The translations under genes were made by a program, and so were the position numbers. From assembly GCA_024711325.1 (NCBI GenBank), contig JANJTC010000001.1, positions 310,001 to 374,000 on the forward strand: a DNA stretch of 64,000 nt. Direction: 5' to 3'. This DNA comes from Bacteriovoracaceae bacterium. GTDB lineage: Bacteria > Bdellovibrionota > Bacteriovoracia > Bacteriovoracales > Bacteriovoracaceae. Below, piece after piece: positions 17,255 to 26,973 of the stretch (positions are counted from its first letter, which is position 1; each line of letters begins with the position of its first letter). A model generated the notes under the pieces. It had not been told where the DNA came from, did no database searches, and saw only the letters and a program-made list of their open reading frames with translations.

Positions 17255-19291
17255 ATGGCCGTCGAAGAAGTGAAGCGCCGTGGCGCAAAAGTCAAGGAAG
17301 CTTTAATCGAAAGCAAAGACCAGCGCTGGCACTGCCGTAATCGCGTGACTCTGGTATTTGGCAGTAATGATATAGAGGAGCTTGATACTTACGTTTATAC
17401 CAAAGATTCCCTGGATTTTAGAAAGGTTGATTTCCATCAGGCCAAGTCCAAGGCCATCGAAGAAATTCTCGATAACTGTATTGATGAGTTTTATCGAGGT
17501 CACGTAACCGAAATCCATTGTAATATTTCACCCGACGGTAAGGTGATTACTGTCCAGGACAATGGTATTGGGTTTCCATTGGCCAAGATGAAAGACGTGT
17601 ATACGGAATTCAGGACGGGTTCGAAATTTAAGGATGAAGAAGTAGACGATAAAGGATTCCTTTACCGGACACTTGGCCAAAATGGTCTAGGGGCTTCGGC
17701 CACCTGTCTGACTTCCGATATGTTTAAGGCAACTGTCCGTCACTACAACTCGAAGAAAGAACAAACTTATGAGTTCATTGATGGTGCCCTTCAAATCAAA
17801 AAAACTAAAGAGAAGCCATTTAAAGGTCCTTCTGGGGTTCGGGTTGAACTGACTCTCGCTAAAGAAGTGTATAAAAATCAGGTCGTAGACAAAGAACTTC
17901 TTCGTAAAAGAATTATTGACCTGGCCTACAACAACCCAGGTCTTACCTTCTATTTTAATGATGAAAAATATCTTTATAAAAAAGGTCTCTTCGAGTTAGC
18001 TCAACGTATTGATAGCGCAAGTGCCCAGCTCATCGGTGATGAAGGTTACGTCTATGAGACCACCAACATCAAAGGGGCCAAAGTTAAGGCCAAGTACGAT
18101 ATTCACGTCTCAGTCACTTTTGATAAGAAATCAGATGAAAAAGAAAGAATGATCTCTTTTGTTAACTCAACTCCGACTTATGACGGTGGTTTCCATCACG
18201 ACCGTATCAAGCGTTTATATATCAATACGGTAAAAGACAAACTTGAAAGAACAGCTAAAAAAGACAAACTGACTTTAGTTGATAATGATGTCCTGGCCGG
18301 GATGACTTTTGTCATCGGTATTGTGATGCCTAATCCGCGTTTTGAATCTCAGACCAAGCGTAAGCTGGTAAGAGACACCCTGCTTGAAAAAGCAATCGAG
18401 TCCTTTATGGGTGATGGCATGGATAAATTCATGCGTAAGAATAAAGAGCTTCTGGATCATATCATGGAGCGGGCCAAGTCCCGTCAGCGCCTGATGGATC
18501 TAAAAGATGCTTCCAAGCTAGCTAAGAAAGGAAAAAAGCAAAGAGTGGAAAAACTCCTCGATGCGAACGAGAGAAAAGACCGCACCAAGTGTGCCCTTTT
18601 CATCTGTGAAGGGGACTCGGCGATTGGTGGACTCCGTTCGGCCCGGGATAAATTGTATCAAGGTGGAATTGCGCTAAAAGGTAAGCCAATGAATGTTTCT
18701 CAGGCCTCAATTAAAGAGGTCCTTGAGAATCAGGAATTTGCTGACATCATGAGCTCCATAGGGCTCGCGATTGGCCAAAAAGCTGATCCAAAAGAACTTC
18801 GTTATTCAAAAATTGTCTTCCTCGCTGACTCTGATGTTGATGGCGGACATATTAATACCCTCCTGACCAATTTCTTTTTCACTTTCTGGCCTGAAATGTT
18901 TGAAATGGGCATGATCCAGATTGCGAAAGCTCCACTCTTTGAGGTGATTACGGATAAAGGCACCCTTTATTGCGAGTCTCCGGATGAAATGGAAAAACTC
19001 AAGGCCCGCAAAGACATCAAGATTAAAGAGATCATGAGAAACAAGGGTCTGGGTGAGATGAGTCAGGAAGCTTTTAAGCATGTCCTTAACCGCAAAGAAT
19101 TCACAAAGATTTCTGTGAAAGACATGGGGGCCTCTAAGAATATGCTAGAGACTTGTTTTGGAAAAGAATCACAACTTAGAAAAGACCTTCTGATTGATTC
19201 AGAAGAAATTGATGTCGATCTTACCAACATTATTGCTGGACATAAGGCCGACAAGAAAAAAGCGGAACGTGAGGCAAGAGCATTACTATGA
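17255..19291 (+). CDS. Type IIA topoisomerase, ATPase/TOPRIM subunit (GyrB/ParE/T4 gp39-like)
   Basis: A 678-residue subunit. The ATG at 17255 is chosen because AGGAGA stands seven bases upstream. Domains: GHKL ATPase (EILDNCIDEF, VQDNGIGFP, and a GQNGLGASA loop), transducer (FVNSTPTYDGG, SQTKRKL) and TOPRIM with EGDSAIG (Glu at about 452) and ADSDVDGG (Asp at about 525). The TOPRIM reads EGDSAIG...RDK...GG, as in phage T4 gp39, where bacterial GyrB/ParE have EGDSAGG. Overlap with the next gene shows both subunits are made together. It probably serves as the Topo IV/second type IIA enzyme. Confidence 0.9.
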   Translation: MAVEEVKRRGAKVKEALIESKDQRWHCRNRVTLVFGSNDIEELDTYVYTKDSLDFRKVDFHQAKSKAIEEILDNCIDEFYRGHVTEIHCNISPDGKVITVQDNGIGFPLAKMKDVYTEFRTGSKFKDEEVDDKGFLYRTLGQNGLGASATCLTSDMFKATVRHYNSKKEQTYEFIDGALQIKKTKEKPFKGPSGVRVELTLAKEVYKNQVVDKELLRKRIIDLAYNNPGLTFYFNDEKYLYKKGLFELAQRIDSASAQLIGDEGYVYETTNIKGAKVKAKYDIHVSVTFDKKSDEKERMISFVNSTPTYDGGFHHDRIKRLYINTVKDKLERTAKKDKLTLVDNDVLAGMTFVIGIVMPNPRFESQTKRKLVRDTLLEKAIESFMGDGMDKFMRKNKELLDHIMERAKSRQRLMDLKDASKLAKKGKKQRVEKLLDANERKDRTKCALFICEGDSAIGGLRSARDKLYQGGIALKGKPMNVSQASIKEVLENQEFADIMSSIGLAIGQKADPKELRYSKIVFLADSDVDGGHINTLLTNFFFTFWPEMFEMGMIQIAKAPLFEVITDKGTLYCESPDEMEKLKARKDIKIKEIMRNKGLGEMSQEAFKHVLNRKEFTKISVKDMGASKNMLETCFGKESQLRKDLLIDSEEIDVDLTNIIAGHKADKKKAEREARALL

Positions 19292-20718
19292 AAGATCCAC
19301 AACAAGCACTTCATTCAATGTCAGCAGTGCCTTTAGAAGCACTGGTTAAAGAAGAATATAGAACCTATCAGATTTATACCTTGATGGATCGGGCCATTCC
19401 TTATCTACAGGATGGTCTGAAGCCTTCTCAAAGAAGAATCCTTTTTACCCTTTGGAAAAACTCCAATAAAGGATTAATCAAAGTAAGTTCATTAACTGGT
19501 TTAGTTTTGACTCTTCATCCCCATGGCCCGGCCTCAGTTGAGCAATCAATTGTTAACCTCGCCCAGGATTACACTTTCTCAAATAACTATCCTTTGATTG
19601 ACAAGAAGGGTTATTTTGGAGAAAGAATGGAAACTCAGGCAGCTGCCGCCCGATACATTGAATGTAAAATGGGTAAAGTCGCCGAAATCCTCCTGTTTGA
19701 TGACATGAACCAAGTCCAGATGGTTCCCAACTATGATGAAAAGGTCATGGAGCCAGTAGGTCTTCTTCCGAAACTTCCTATCATGCTTTTAAATGGCGCT
19801 GAAGGAATCGGAACAGGTTTCTCTTCAGTCATCCCAAGTTTCAATCATGATGACATCATTAAATCCATGATCTCTTTTGTGGATACCGGTAAGATTAAGA
19901 AAATTAAACCTTATTACCGTTATTATAATGAGAAAATCACCACGGATGAAAAAGGTCGCATCATCACCAGAATGGCCTTCAAGCAAGTGGGAGATAAGAT
20001 CTTTATTACTGAAGTGCCGAAAGGTTACGATGCCCACAAGATTTATCGTCACCTGAATAAGCACATGGATAATGATTTCTTGAAGGATTATATCGATTCT
20101 TCTGTAGATAACGTTATCAACATTGAGCTCATCTTTAAGCGCGGACAAACCCCAACTCTTAAAGAAGTCGAAGAAGTAATGGGCGTTACAAGCTCGGTTG
20201 TTCCTAACTACACCTTAATTACTGAGAAAGGGGTTAAGGTCTTCCATACCGTTGAAGAAATTCTGGAAGTCTTTACCGTTCAGCGGATTGCGGTCACGAA
20301 GCGTCGTTATGAACTTCTCATTAAAGATTATGAAGATCGTCTGACTAAGAATAATGAAATCATCCGCTTTATTCGCGAAAAGCATTATGCGATTGCTGAA
20401 AAGAAGGCCAACCGTAAAGATTATATTGAGTATCTAAGCAAACAGAAATTCATCTACGCTGAGTATCTGGCAGATATGGCCATTTATCGGATGACAAAAG
20501 AAGAAGTCGAGAAGCGTTTACTTTTAATTAAAGAAGAAACTTCGGCCTTAAATGAATTCAAAAAAATCCTCAAATCTCCAGCAATGCTTAAGAAAAAGCT
20601 GATCGAGGAGCTCGAAGAGACTGGCAAGAAGCTCGCCGCCGTTATGAACGAGAAAGAAGCGGAAAAGAAAAGAAACTTTTCTAAAGCAAAAACAACTACT
20701 TCCAAAACCAGACAGTAA
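19288..20718 (+). CDS. Type IIA topoisomerase, DNA-cleavage subunit, T4 gp52/eukaryote-like
   Basis: A 476-residue subunit whose ATG overlaps the stop of the ATPase subunit (ATGA). The active-site tyrosine is Tyr123 in AAARYIECKM. Diagnostic segments read like eukaryotic or T4 topoisomerase II: KPSQRRILFT, SIVNLAQDYTFSNN, GYFGERM, EKVMEP and LPIMLLNGAEGIGTGFSS; GyrA/ParC instead have VNGSSGIAVGM. The protein ends after the coiled coil and has no GyrA/ParC beta-pinwheel, so it is close in length to T4 gp52 rather than to the 750-900 residue bacterial subunits. A strong terminator follows. Confidence 0.9.
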   Translation: MKDPQQALHSMSAVPLEALVKEEYRTYQIYTLMDRAIPYLQDGLKPSQRRILFTLWKNSNKGLIKVSSLTGLVLTLHPHGPASVEQSIVNLAQDYTFSNNYPLIDKKGYFGERMETQAAAARYIECKMGKVAEILLFDDMNQVQMVPNYDEKVMEPVGLLPKLPIMLLNGAEGIGTGFSSVIPSFNHDDIIKSMISFVDTGKIKKIKPYYRYYNEKITTDEKGRIITRMAFKQVGDKIFITEVPKGYDAHKIYRHLNKHMDNDFLKDYIDSSVDNVINIELIFKRGQTPTLKEVEEVMGVTSSVVPNYTLITEKGVKVFHTVEEILEVFTVQRIAVTKRRYELLIKDYEDRLTKNNEIIRFIREKHYAIAEKKANRKDYIEYLSKQKFIYAEYLADMAIYRMTKEEVEKRLLLIKEETSALNEFKKILKSPAMLKKKLIEELEETGKKLAAVMNEKEAEKKRNFSKAKTTTSKTRQ

Positions 20719-20722
20719 AATC

Positions 20723-20747
20723 AAGGGCCCCGTTTGGGGCCCTTTTT
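20723..20747 (+). terminator. Rho-independent terminator after the topoisomerase operon
   Basis: AAGGGCCCC (20723-20731) and GGGGCCCTT (20736-20744) form a 9-bp GC-rich stem with a GTTT loop, followed by a T-run. It ends the two-gene topoisomerase transcript. Confidence 0.93.
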
Positions 20748-20829
20748 AATCGTCCTATCAAATTTTCCTAGCTGCTGGACATAAGTAATCGCTTTTGTTC
20801 ATATGCCCCCTATATTTAAAGGAGTCCCT

Positions 20830-22185
20830 ATGAAATTCTTTCTTTTGGGTTTGATCATTTCTACCAGTGTTCTGGCAGAAAAAAATGACCTCACCCATAG
20901 ACCACGTTCCTTTCTGGTCTCTGGTGGGAAAGCGGTTTTTGTGGATTTCATTGAGGCAAGCTATAAGATTTCTTATCATGTGAAAAATCGTTCTGCTCAG
21001 GTCATTGCGACCATTAAATTCAATACTCCAGAGGCCGGACGTCCTATCTTTGACAGCGTTGAAGATCCAAGTAGCATCACACTAAATGGTGTAGCCGTTT
21101 TCGCTAATGAAATCAAAACCCCCTCAAGGGAAACCAAAGTCCGGGTTATCAATAAAGAACTACCTATTGGAAGTCATACTGCTGTCATCAGTGTTCCTTT
21201 AAAAACATTAGTGGATTGGAGAGACGGTGGTGTGAAGAGTGCTTTCTGGATTTCAGATCTGTCAGAAAGAAGATTCCTCGAGCGTTATCTTCCGGCCAAT
21301 CTGGAATACGATCAGGTGAAGATGAACTTTGAAATTGAATTTCTGGGCAATAAGACAAAACAGAAAATTTATACTAACGGAGTCGTTGAGGATAAAGGGA
21401 ATAATACTTTTGCCATTTCTTATCCGGACTACTACAACGCTGCCTCTATTTTCTTCCATACTATGCCAGAGAGCACTTCTGATGAGGTTAGATTTTCATT
21501 AAAGTCGGTTGATGGCCGTGAGGTTCCGGTTGTCATTTATGTCGCTAAACCGACCTTAAAAGGCACCTCTTCTCTTGAAACTCTCCAGGCCCTTACAACT
21601 CAAATTTTTCATGAACTAGAAGGGGATTACGGTGCCTGGCCCCACCCATCCATGGTTATTTATAATGCCGGCCAAGGTGGGATGGAGTATCACGGCGCCA
21701 CCATGACCAGTGCTAGTGCTTTAGGACATGAATTGTTTCATTCTTATTTTGCACGAGGAATGATGCCGGCCAATGGTAATTCAGGATGGCTAGATGAGGC
21801 CCTGGCAAGCTGGCGGGATAAAGGTTATCAGACTCTGAGTGAACTTTCAGGGACCAGTAGAATGTCCAATCAGGCCTACTACACTCGAACAACTGATTAT
21901 TCTGCTTATACTTTTGGTGAACGATTTATGAGTTTGATGGATGGAAGATTTAAGGCCAAAGGTGGGCTTAAACCATTTATGAGGCACATTTTGGAAAAAC
22001 GTCTTTTTGCTCCACTTTTTGTAGAAGAATTCATTAAAGAGATGAGTGACTTTTATGGAGAGTCAGTAGAAGAAGATTTCAGAAAATATACTTTTGGAAC
22101 TAAAAACTCATTCCAGAAATCTTTAAATGAAGAGCATCCTGTCCATCAGAAAATGAGTCTTGAAGAATTGCAAAAGCATTTGTAG
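20830..22185 (+). CDS. Secreted M1-type zinc metallopeptidase (gluzincin)
   Basis: A 451-residue protein from the ATG at 20830, which follows AAAGGAG. It has a signal peptide (MKFFLLGLIISTSVLA). The zinc site is HELFH (His300, Glu301, His304) with the third ligand Glu323, exactly the HEXXH-X18-E spacing of M1 aminopeptidases. A GGMEYHG stretch stands where M1 enzymes have the GAMEN loop. A beta-rich N-terminal domain is also typical. Export suggests digestion of external or prey peptides. Substrate preference is unknown. Confidence 0.85.
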   Translation: MKFFLLGLIISTSVLAEKNDLTHRPRSFLVSGGKAVFVDFIEASYKISYHVKNRSAQVIATIKFNTPEAGRPIFDSVEDPSSITLNGVAVFANEIKTPSRETKVRVINKELPIGSHTAVISVPLKTLVDWRDGGVKSAFWISDLSERRFLERYLPANLEYDQVKMNFEIEFLGNKTKQKIYTNGVVEDKGNNTFAISYPDYYNAASIFFHTMPESTSDEVRFSLKSVDGREVPVVIYVAKPTLKGTSSLETLQALTTQIFHELEGDYGAWPHPSMVIYNAGQGGMEYHGATMTSASALGHELFHSYFARGMMPANGNSGWLDEALASWRDKGYQTLSELSGTSRMSNQAYYTRTTDYSAYTFGERFMSLMDGRFKAKGGLKPFMRHILEKRLFAPLFVEEFIKEMSDFYGESVEEDFRKYTFGTKNSFQKSLNEEHPVHQKMSLEELQKHL

Positions 22186-22186
22186 C

Positions 22187-22996
22187 TTAATGGCGCTCGG
22201 TTTCGATTCCATTGATACTGTGGACACATTTGCCATCGGCCCTTAACTCAATGAGCATCTTCATTTTCGGGCCTTGTGTTCGGGGCCGGTAAGTCTGGGT
22301 GCTTTTTGCCATGATGGCGTGGGCAGCGCCGGAACCAAGAGAAATATTGTACTTGTCAGCGATGTCCGCAATATCAATATTCGTTGGTGCTCTTTTTTCG
22401 CTGTTCTCTCCGATAGCATCAATCATGACCGTGTCGCCAGTCTTGTGTTGCAGCCCCAGAAAATGTCCCATCTCATGCAGAACAACAGTTCTTAGATCAA
22501 AGGTCCCACTTACGTGAGTATCAGTTGTGCGGAAGTTATATAAATTTTCATTGATCAGGATATCAGCATGCTCAATGACAGCATATTCATCGGATTCACC
22601 CACATTATAAGGCCTCAAGAATAGTTGAGTCACTGCCAGGGCCGAGGAAGGCAGGCTCTTTGGCCAGTGGGTAATGCGGTAAATGCCGAAGGTATCATCA
22701 TCGCCCAAACTATCCAGATTTAAGCTGGCGCTGGATTTTTCAACAGTCGTATCAATATGACTAAAAAAGATTCTTTTATTTCCGACTGATGCTGACCAGG
22801 CCGTACTCATAGCGGTGATATTGTTTTTTTCGGCCGAAGAAAAATCTTCAGAAATCTTCAACTCTAGGGTATTTGCTGTGGCCCAATAGATAGGCGAGTT
22901 TTTATTCATTCTGCCGCTAGTTGTTTCCCCCACCTTTGGGGATGGAACACAGGCGGCCGAAATTAGAATGGTCGTTAGTAAAAGAGCAGTTTTCAT
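22187..22996 (-). CDS. Matrixin-like metalloprotease lipoprotein
   Basis: About 269 residues from the ATG at 22996, which is preceded by GGGGGA and gives a lipoprotein signal, MKTALLLTTILISAAC. A longer reading from 23047 would bury that signal. The active site is HEMGHFLGLQH, the metzincin HExxHxxGxxH motif, followed about nine residues on by the Met-turn-like VMIDA. The enzyme is probably anchored to a membrane by its lipid and acts outside the cytoplasm. It is convergent with the M1-type peptidase gene, with one base between their ends. Confidence 0.85.
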   Translation of the reverse strand: MKTALLLTTILISAACVPSPKVGETTSGRMNKNSPIYWATANTLELKISEDFSSAEKNNITAMSTAWSASVGNKRIFFSHIDTTVEKSSASLNLDSLGDDDTFGIYRITHWPKSLPSSALAVTQLFLRPYNVGESDEYAVIEHADILINENLYNFRTTDTHVSGTFDLRTVVLHEMGHFLGLQHKTGDTVMIDAIGENSEKRAPTNIDIADIADKYNISLGSGAAHAIMAKSTQTYRPRTQGPKMKMLIELRADGKCVHSINGIETERH

Positions 22997-23069
22997 TTTC
23001 CCCCGGAAGAGCACAGGTTTCATTCTGTATCGGCTCTTCAGGGGCAAAAATGAGTTTTTTAACGAGGCC

Positions 23070-23714
23070 TTACTTCATTGATTTAGCGTGATCGGCCATA
23101 AATTGGTCTAAACCGTTTTTAGTTAAAGGATGGGCGAATAAACCCTCAATAACTTTAAATGGAAGAGTTGCCGTATCCGCTCCAACCATAGCGCAGTCTT
23201 TAACGTGAGTTGAGTGGCGCAAAGAAGCCGCCAGGATTTTAGTTTCAAAGCCATAATTATTAAAAATGACTCGGATTTCCTGAATTAGATCCATACCAGT
23301 CTGTCCTACATCATCTAGTCGGCCAACAAACGGAGATACGTAGGTGGCGCCATTTTTGGCAGCTAAAAGCGCCTGGTTAGCAGAGAAAATAAGTGTGACG
23401 TTAGTTTTGATGTTGTTCTTGGAGAAGTGTTTACAAGCAATCATCCCATCTTTGGTCATTGGAAGTTTAATCACTACATTCTTATGAATTTGGGCGAGCT
23501 CCATGCCTTCTTTTATCATGCCATCTGCCTCAAGAGAGATCACTTCAGCTGAGATCGGCCCATCGACGATTTCCGCGATTTCCTTGATCAGTTCCTTTTG
23601 ATTTTTTCCACTTTTGGCCACCAAGCTTGGATTGGTTGTCACACCATCTACAAATCCCCAGGCATAAGCAGTTTTAATTTCGTTAATATCACCGGTATCA
23701 ATAAAAAATTCCAT
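23070..23714 (-). CDS. Transaldolase / fructose-6-phosphate aldolase-like (TalC/FSA type)
   Basis: A 214-residue short transaldolase. The N-terminal [18 protein letters not shown], and the Schiff-base lysine Lys83 in VVIKLPMT match the TalC/FSA subfamily; the C-terminal ILAASLRH and TLPFKVI blocks also agree. Reaction: transfer of dihydroxyacetone units in the pentose phosphate pathway (transaldolase), or aldol cleavage of fructose 6-phosphate. Bacterial enzymes of this length are mostly true transaldolases, but sequence by eye does not decide. Confidence 0.93.
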   Translation of the reverse strand: MEFFIDTGDINEIKTAYAWGFVDGVTTNPSLVAKSGKNQKELIKEIAEIVDGPISAEVISLEADGMIKEGMELAQIHKNVVIKLPMTKDGMIACKHFSKNNIKTNVTLIFSANQALLAAKNGATYVSPFVGRLDDVGQTGMDLIQEIRVIFNNYGFETKILAASLRHSTHVKDCAMVGADTATLPFKVIEGLFAHPLTKNGLDQFMADHAKSMK

Positions 23715-23746
23715 ATAGTCTCCTGAATTGGTCAGATTAAAACGTC

Positions 23747-23775
23747 TTGGGTTTGAAAGAGTTCTGAATCATAAT
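23747..23775 (+). promoter_or_regulatory. Predicted promoter for the 23783 gene, probably leaderless
   Basis: TTGGGT (23747-23752) and CATAAT (23770-23775) are separated by 17 bases. The -10 ends seven bases before the ATG at 23783, and no Shine-Dalgarno exists, so transcription may begin at or next to the start codon. Confidence 0.45.
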
Positions 23776-23782
23776 AAAAAGC

Positions 23783-24568
23783 ATGAGAACGTTTGGCCAC
23801 TTTTGGATCACACTATTTTTTATGACAGGCCTGGCCCAGGCAGTGGTTCTGGTGCCCAATCTTCCCGATGAAGGGGTTCTTGGACCTGAGAACCGCAGTT
23901 CTATCGATCCTAATGTTGATTATGAACGTTTTTCCGGAAGAGTTTCTGATAAAGATGATGATTCGCGGATTTTTAAGGTCCAGGTTGAAAATAATAATAC
24001 CAAGTTCTTTCGTGCCGGAGATCAGGTTTTATTTAAATTGAATCTGAAAGAAGGCAAGGAATTCTGTAAGGGCTTTGTCCGTTCGGTCGAGGATTTCCAT
24101 TTCACTATTTTTGTTGAAAGCCTTGCACCCTGCTATTCATCCACTGAGTATTTCCGCCGGGGAACAGTACTTAATTTTTATTCTAAAAATCTTTCACAGA
24201 GAGTTTTCGAGGCGAGCAAGTACCGTGAACAGCTCATTCTAAGGAAGGAAGATTTTCTTAAGCAGCTCAATGGGATAAACCATTTCCTTTGGACATTTGA
24301 TCAGCAAAAAGTAAAAACTGCTTCCGATTATGACGAGCAGATCAACCGTCTTCAGCGAGAAAAGCGTAAAGCTTTGGATGATATGATTTCTTTAAAACAG
24401 GAACGCTTGGTGCTTCAGAATGAACTGATGCGAAAGCTCAACGAGCTGGATGAGTCTTTGTCTTTTTATCGGGTAGAAAGACAGGAACTTATGACCGATC
24501 GCTGGAATTCAGATCATGATTTAGGGATACCTGTTGGGCAAAGACCCCAAGAGATTAAACCCCAGTAG
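23783..24568 (+). CDS. Exported coiled-coil protein, unknown
   Basis: A 261-residue protein with a signal peptide ending near LAQA (residue 20). Residues 45-125 look like a small beta domain with two cysteines (GKEFCKGF, SLAPCYSS), and residues 140-230 are charged and helical with a coiled-coil pattern. No family was recognised. The gene lacks a Shine-Dalgarno and has a -10-like element close to its start. It is followed in the same direction by a secreted protease gene. Confidence 0.6.
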   Translation: MRTFGHFWITLFFMTGLAQAVVLVPNLPDEGVLGPENRSSIDPNVDYERFSGRVSDKDDDSRIFKVQVENNNTKFFRAGDQVLFKLNLKEGKEFCKGFVRSVEDFHFTIFVESLAPCYSSTEYFRRGTVLNFYSKNLSQRVFEASKYREQLILRKEDFLKQLNGINHFLWTFDQQKVKTASDYDEQINRLQREKRKALDDMISLKQERLVLQNELMRKLNELDESLSFYRVERQELMTDRWNSDHDLGIPVGQRPQEIKPQ

Positions 24569-24613
24569 ACCGAGCAATTTACTTCGATAAAGATTTCCTC
24601 TTTTTTAACCGAC

Positions 24614-25579
24614 ATGAAATTCATGAACGGAAAGCAGTTTTTCTTTCTTCTCTTTTTTGTCCTGTCTTTTCCTGAAACAATTGAAGAAACAGGTGATGCC
24701 TATCGAGGACTTGCCAGTTCCTGGACCATCATCCCTTCACGTAGTTTGGCCGGACTTCATTATATTTTTAAAGACTTTGAAATCGGTGAAGAAGAGAGTT
24801 TAGTCAAAGTATCCGGACCAGTAGTTGAAATCACCAATGGTGAAACCCTGGGAGCGAAGGTTTTCCGGGAAGGCTACTCAACTGAGATAGATGCAGAAGA
24901 TTTCGAAGAAGAACAGGCCTTGGGGCTTTCGGTCTTTGAGGCAACTACGCGCACTGGTACCAGTGTGGGAACGGCATTTTTAGTTGGGCAGAACATTGTT
25001 TTAACTAACCGACATGTGATGGCATTTACTAAGGACAGCAGGCTATTTCCTTGTGGGAAATTCAGTATCAAACTCAATCATAAAGAAGAACGAGTCGATT
25101 GCCAAAAGGTTCGCTACTGCAGTCCTCGTTTTGATTACTGTGTGATTGAGATGAGGCCCATGAAAAATGAGCTGCCCCTGGGTGCCGAGATTAAACCCTT
25201 AAGACTTACCCGGAGAGTTAAGACAGACAAAGATGCTCGTCTCCTGCATATTGGAAACGCCGCGGGCCTGGGACTTCAGGCCTCAAGTGGGAAAGGGATT
25301 AAATTGGAATCAGGTGAGTTTTATCATTACGCTCCCACCTTGGGTGGCTCATCCGGCGCGCCTATCTTCAATGATCGCGGTGAAGTGATTGGACTCAACT
25401 GGGGACATACCGGTGGCAACTATATCAATGAATCGGCCTTCAATCGCGGGGTCTTATCCAGCACCATTTTTGATGAATTAAGAATGGTTCAGCCTCGAAC
25501 TCTCAAAGAGATTAAGAGTTTCAGATCCTGGCATCAACGGATGCTACGGCACCGTAAGGTTAGTATCGATACTCCTTAA
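24614..25579 (+). CDS. Secreted trypsin-like serine protease
   Basis: A 321-residue protein with an N-terminal signal (MKFMNGKQFFFLLFFVLSF). The chymotrypsin-fold triad is visible: His134 in TNRHV, Asp174 in FDYCVIE, and Ser247 in GGSSGAP. GTAFLVG precedes the histidine as in V8/HtrA-like proteases. There is no PDZ domain, so it is a simple S1/S46-like hydrolase. It is one of three exported peptidases within 5 kb. Confidence 0.88.
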   Translation: MKFMNGKQFFFLLFFVLSFPETIEETGDAYRGLASSWTIIPSRSLAGLHYIFKDFEIGEEESLVKVSGPVVEITNGETLGAKVFREGYSTEIDAEDFEEEQALGLSVFEATTRTGTSVGTAFLVGQNIVLTNRHVMAFTKDSRLFPCGKFSIKLNHKEERVDCQKVRYCSPRFDYCVIEMRPMKNELPLGAEIKPLRLTRRVKTDKDARLLHIGNAAGLGLQASSGKGIKLESGEFYHYAPTLGGSSGAPIFNDRGEVIGLNWGHTGGNYINESAFNRGVLSSTIFDELRMVQPRTLKEIKSFRSWHQRMLRHRKVSIDTP

Positions 25580-25735
25580 AGACCGAGTAAATCAATCGCA
25601 ATGCAAGAAAATATGAGAAGAAAGGGCCCCTTTCTGGAGCGGCTGCAATTGTCTAGTCATGCAAGTCACAGTTAGCATTAAACATTAAAAGAAAAACCAA
25701 TTTGGAAGGTTTTTAAATAAATTAAGGAGGATTAC

Positions 25736-26968
25736 ATGTCCCGACTCATTATCTTGTCATTGGGGCTTCTGCTGAGTTTCTCGGCCTTTGCCCAGGATCT
25801 GGCGATTCAAGGTTTTAATAAGCGCTTTACGTTGGTCAAAAATGATCAAGGCAAAGTAACCGTCATCAGGCTTAAAAAGGCCACGACTAAATTCTCAATC
25901 ATGCCTTTCATCGAGCAAATTAAAAATGACCTCAAAGGTGAACAGGCAGAACTCTATGGTTTGACTGATGGGCAGAAAGAAGCTGAAGTCGACAACATGC
26001 TGTATGAAATGGGTCTTGATCCATATACAAAAGACAATGGCTCTGAAGAGGCCAGAAGAATTAAGGAATCCATCCTTAATATTTCCAACATCAATGTGGA
26101 GGATTCTTTTCGCCAACTTGAGGCCAAATCTTTTTGGAAAGAATTTGAAAGACGCTTAAATGAAGCTTTTCTTTTTATCGATCCAACCATCCTTGCTAAC
26201 CTGGAAGATCCACGTTTCTTCTATAGAAGAGAAGTGACTTATCAAGTAGTCAAATGGGCCCTGGATCAGGCCAAGAAACGTTTCTCGAACCTTCCGGTAC
26301 TAAATATTGCAAGTTTCGTGATTGTGCGTGTGCATGAAATGATGCTGGAACAACGTCATTTTCACCACAATATGCTTCTCCATTACTTTGAAACTATTCC
26401 AGAGACAAAACTTGGGATGACTAAAGAAGATGTAGATCGTACAGTTTCCTCTATCTTTGAGTATCGGATTGGTGCGACAAATATTTTTGAATCTAATCGT
26501 GCTGTGGCCGACTGGTTAAACTATGGTATGAACAAGTTTTATATGCAGGTTCGTAGCGGGAATTCTCGCATCAGAAGCTGGGAAGGGCCAATGACCAACG
26601 TTAGCTTTGAGAATATTGAAAAGCTAAATTTTGCTTTCGCTAATGTTACTCATCAGGGATCCCGCAAGATCTACCATCTTCACCACATGAACCATACTTT
26701 CAGCTCGAAGCCTTCAATGGCCTATGACTATTCAAATCCTAAGAAAGTGAAAAGAAATCGCGCTCTACTTAATATAGCAGGAGTTGCTCTTGGGTTTATT
26801 CAGATTCCTGGATGGATCAAGACTAATGTGATTAGCTTTATGGATTCTATGTATGTTCAGCAGGTACGAATGGAAGGTGCTTTGATTGGTTACTTTGAAT
26901 CAACAGGTGACCAGGCCATGATTAACCGGATTTACTCTCAAAGAGCGAACTTCTATATCGTTCAGTAA
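25736..26968 (+). CDS. Exported mostly helical protein, unknown
   Basis: A 410-residue protein with a signal peptide (MSRLIILSLGLLLSFSAFAQ) and a strong Shine-Dalgarno (AAGGAGG) before the ATG. The rest is largely alpha-helical without repeats, with few cysteines and many aromatic residues. I do not recognise a family. It is probably a single-gene transcript, ended by the terminator at 26974. The strong ribosome site suggests it is made in quantity. Confidence 0.65.
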   Translation: MSRLIILSLGLLLSFSAFAQDLAIQGFNKRFTLVKNDQGKVTVIRLKKATTKFSIMPFIEQIKNDLKGEQAELYGLTDGQKEAEVDNMLYEMGLDPYTKDNGSEEARRIKESILNISNINVEDSFRQLEAKSFWKEFERRLNEAFLFIDPTILANLEDPRFFYRREVTYQVVKWALDQAKKRFSNLPVLNIASFVIVRVHEMMLEQRHFHHNMLLHYFETIPETKLGMTKEDVDRTVSSIFEYRIGATNIFESNRAVADWLNYGMNKFYMQVRSGNSRIRSWEGPMTNVSFENIEKLNFAFANVTHQGSRKIYHLHHMNHTFSSKPSMAYDYSNPKKVKRNRALLNIAGVALGFIQIPGWIKTNVISFMDSMYVQQVRMEGALIGYFESTGDQAMINRIYSQRANFYIVQ

Positions 26969-26973
26969 AATAT

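Noticed and set aside
25619-25635. Palindrome AGAAAGGGCCCCTTTCT as a terminator
   Set aside because: There is no room for a loop and no T-run; kept out of the feature list.
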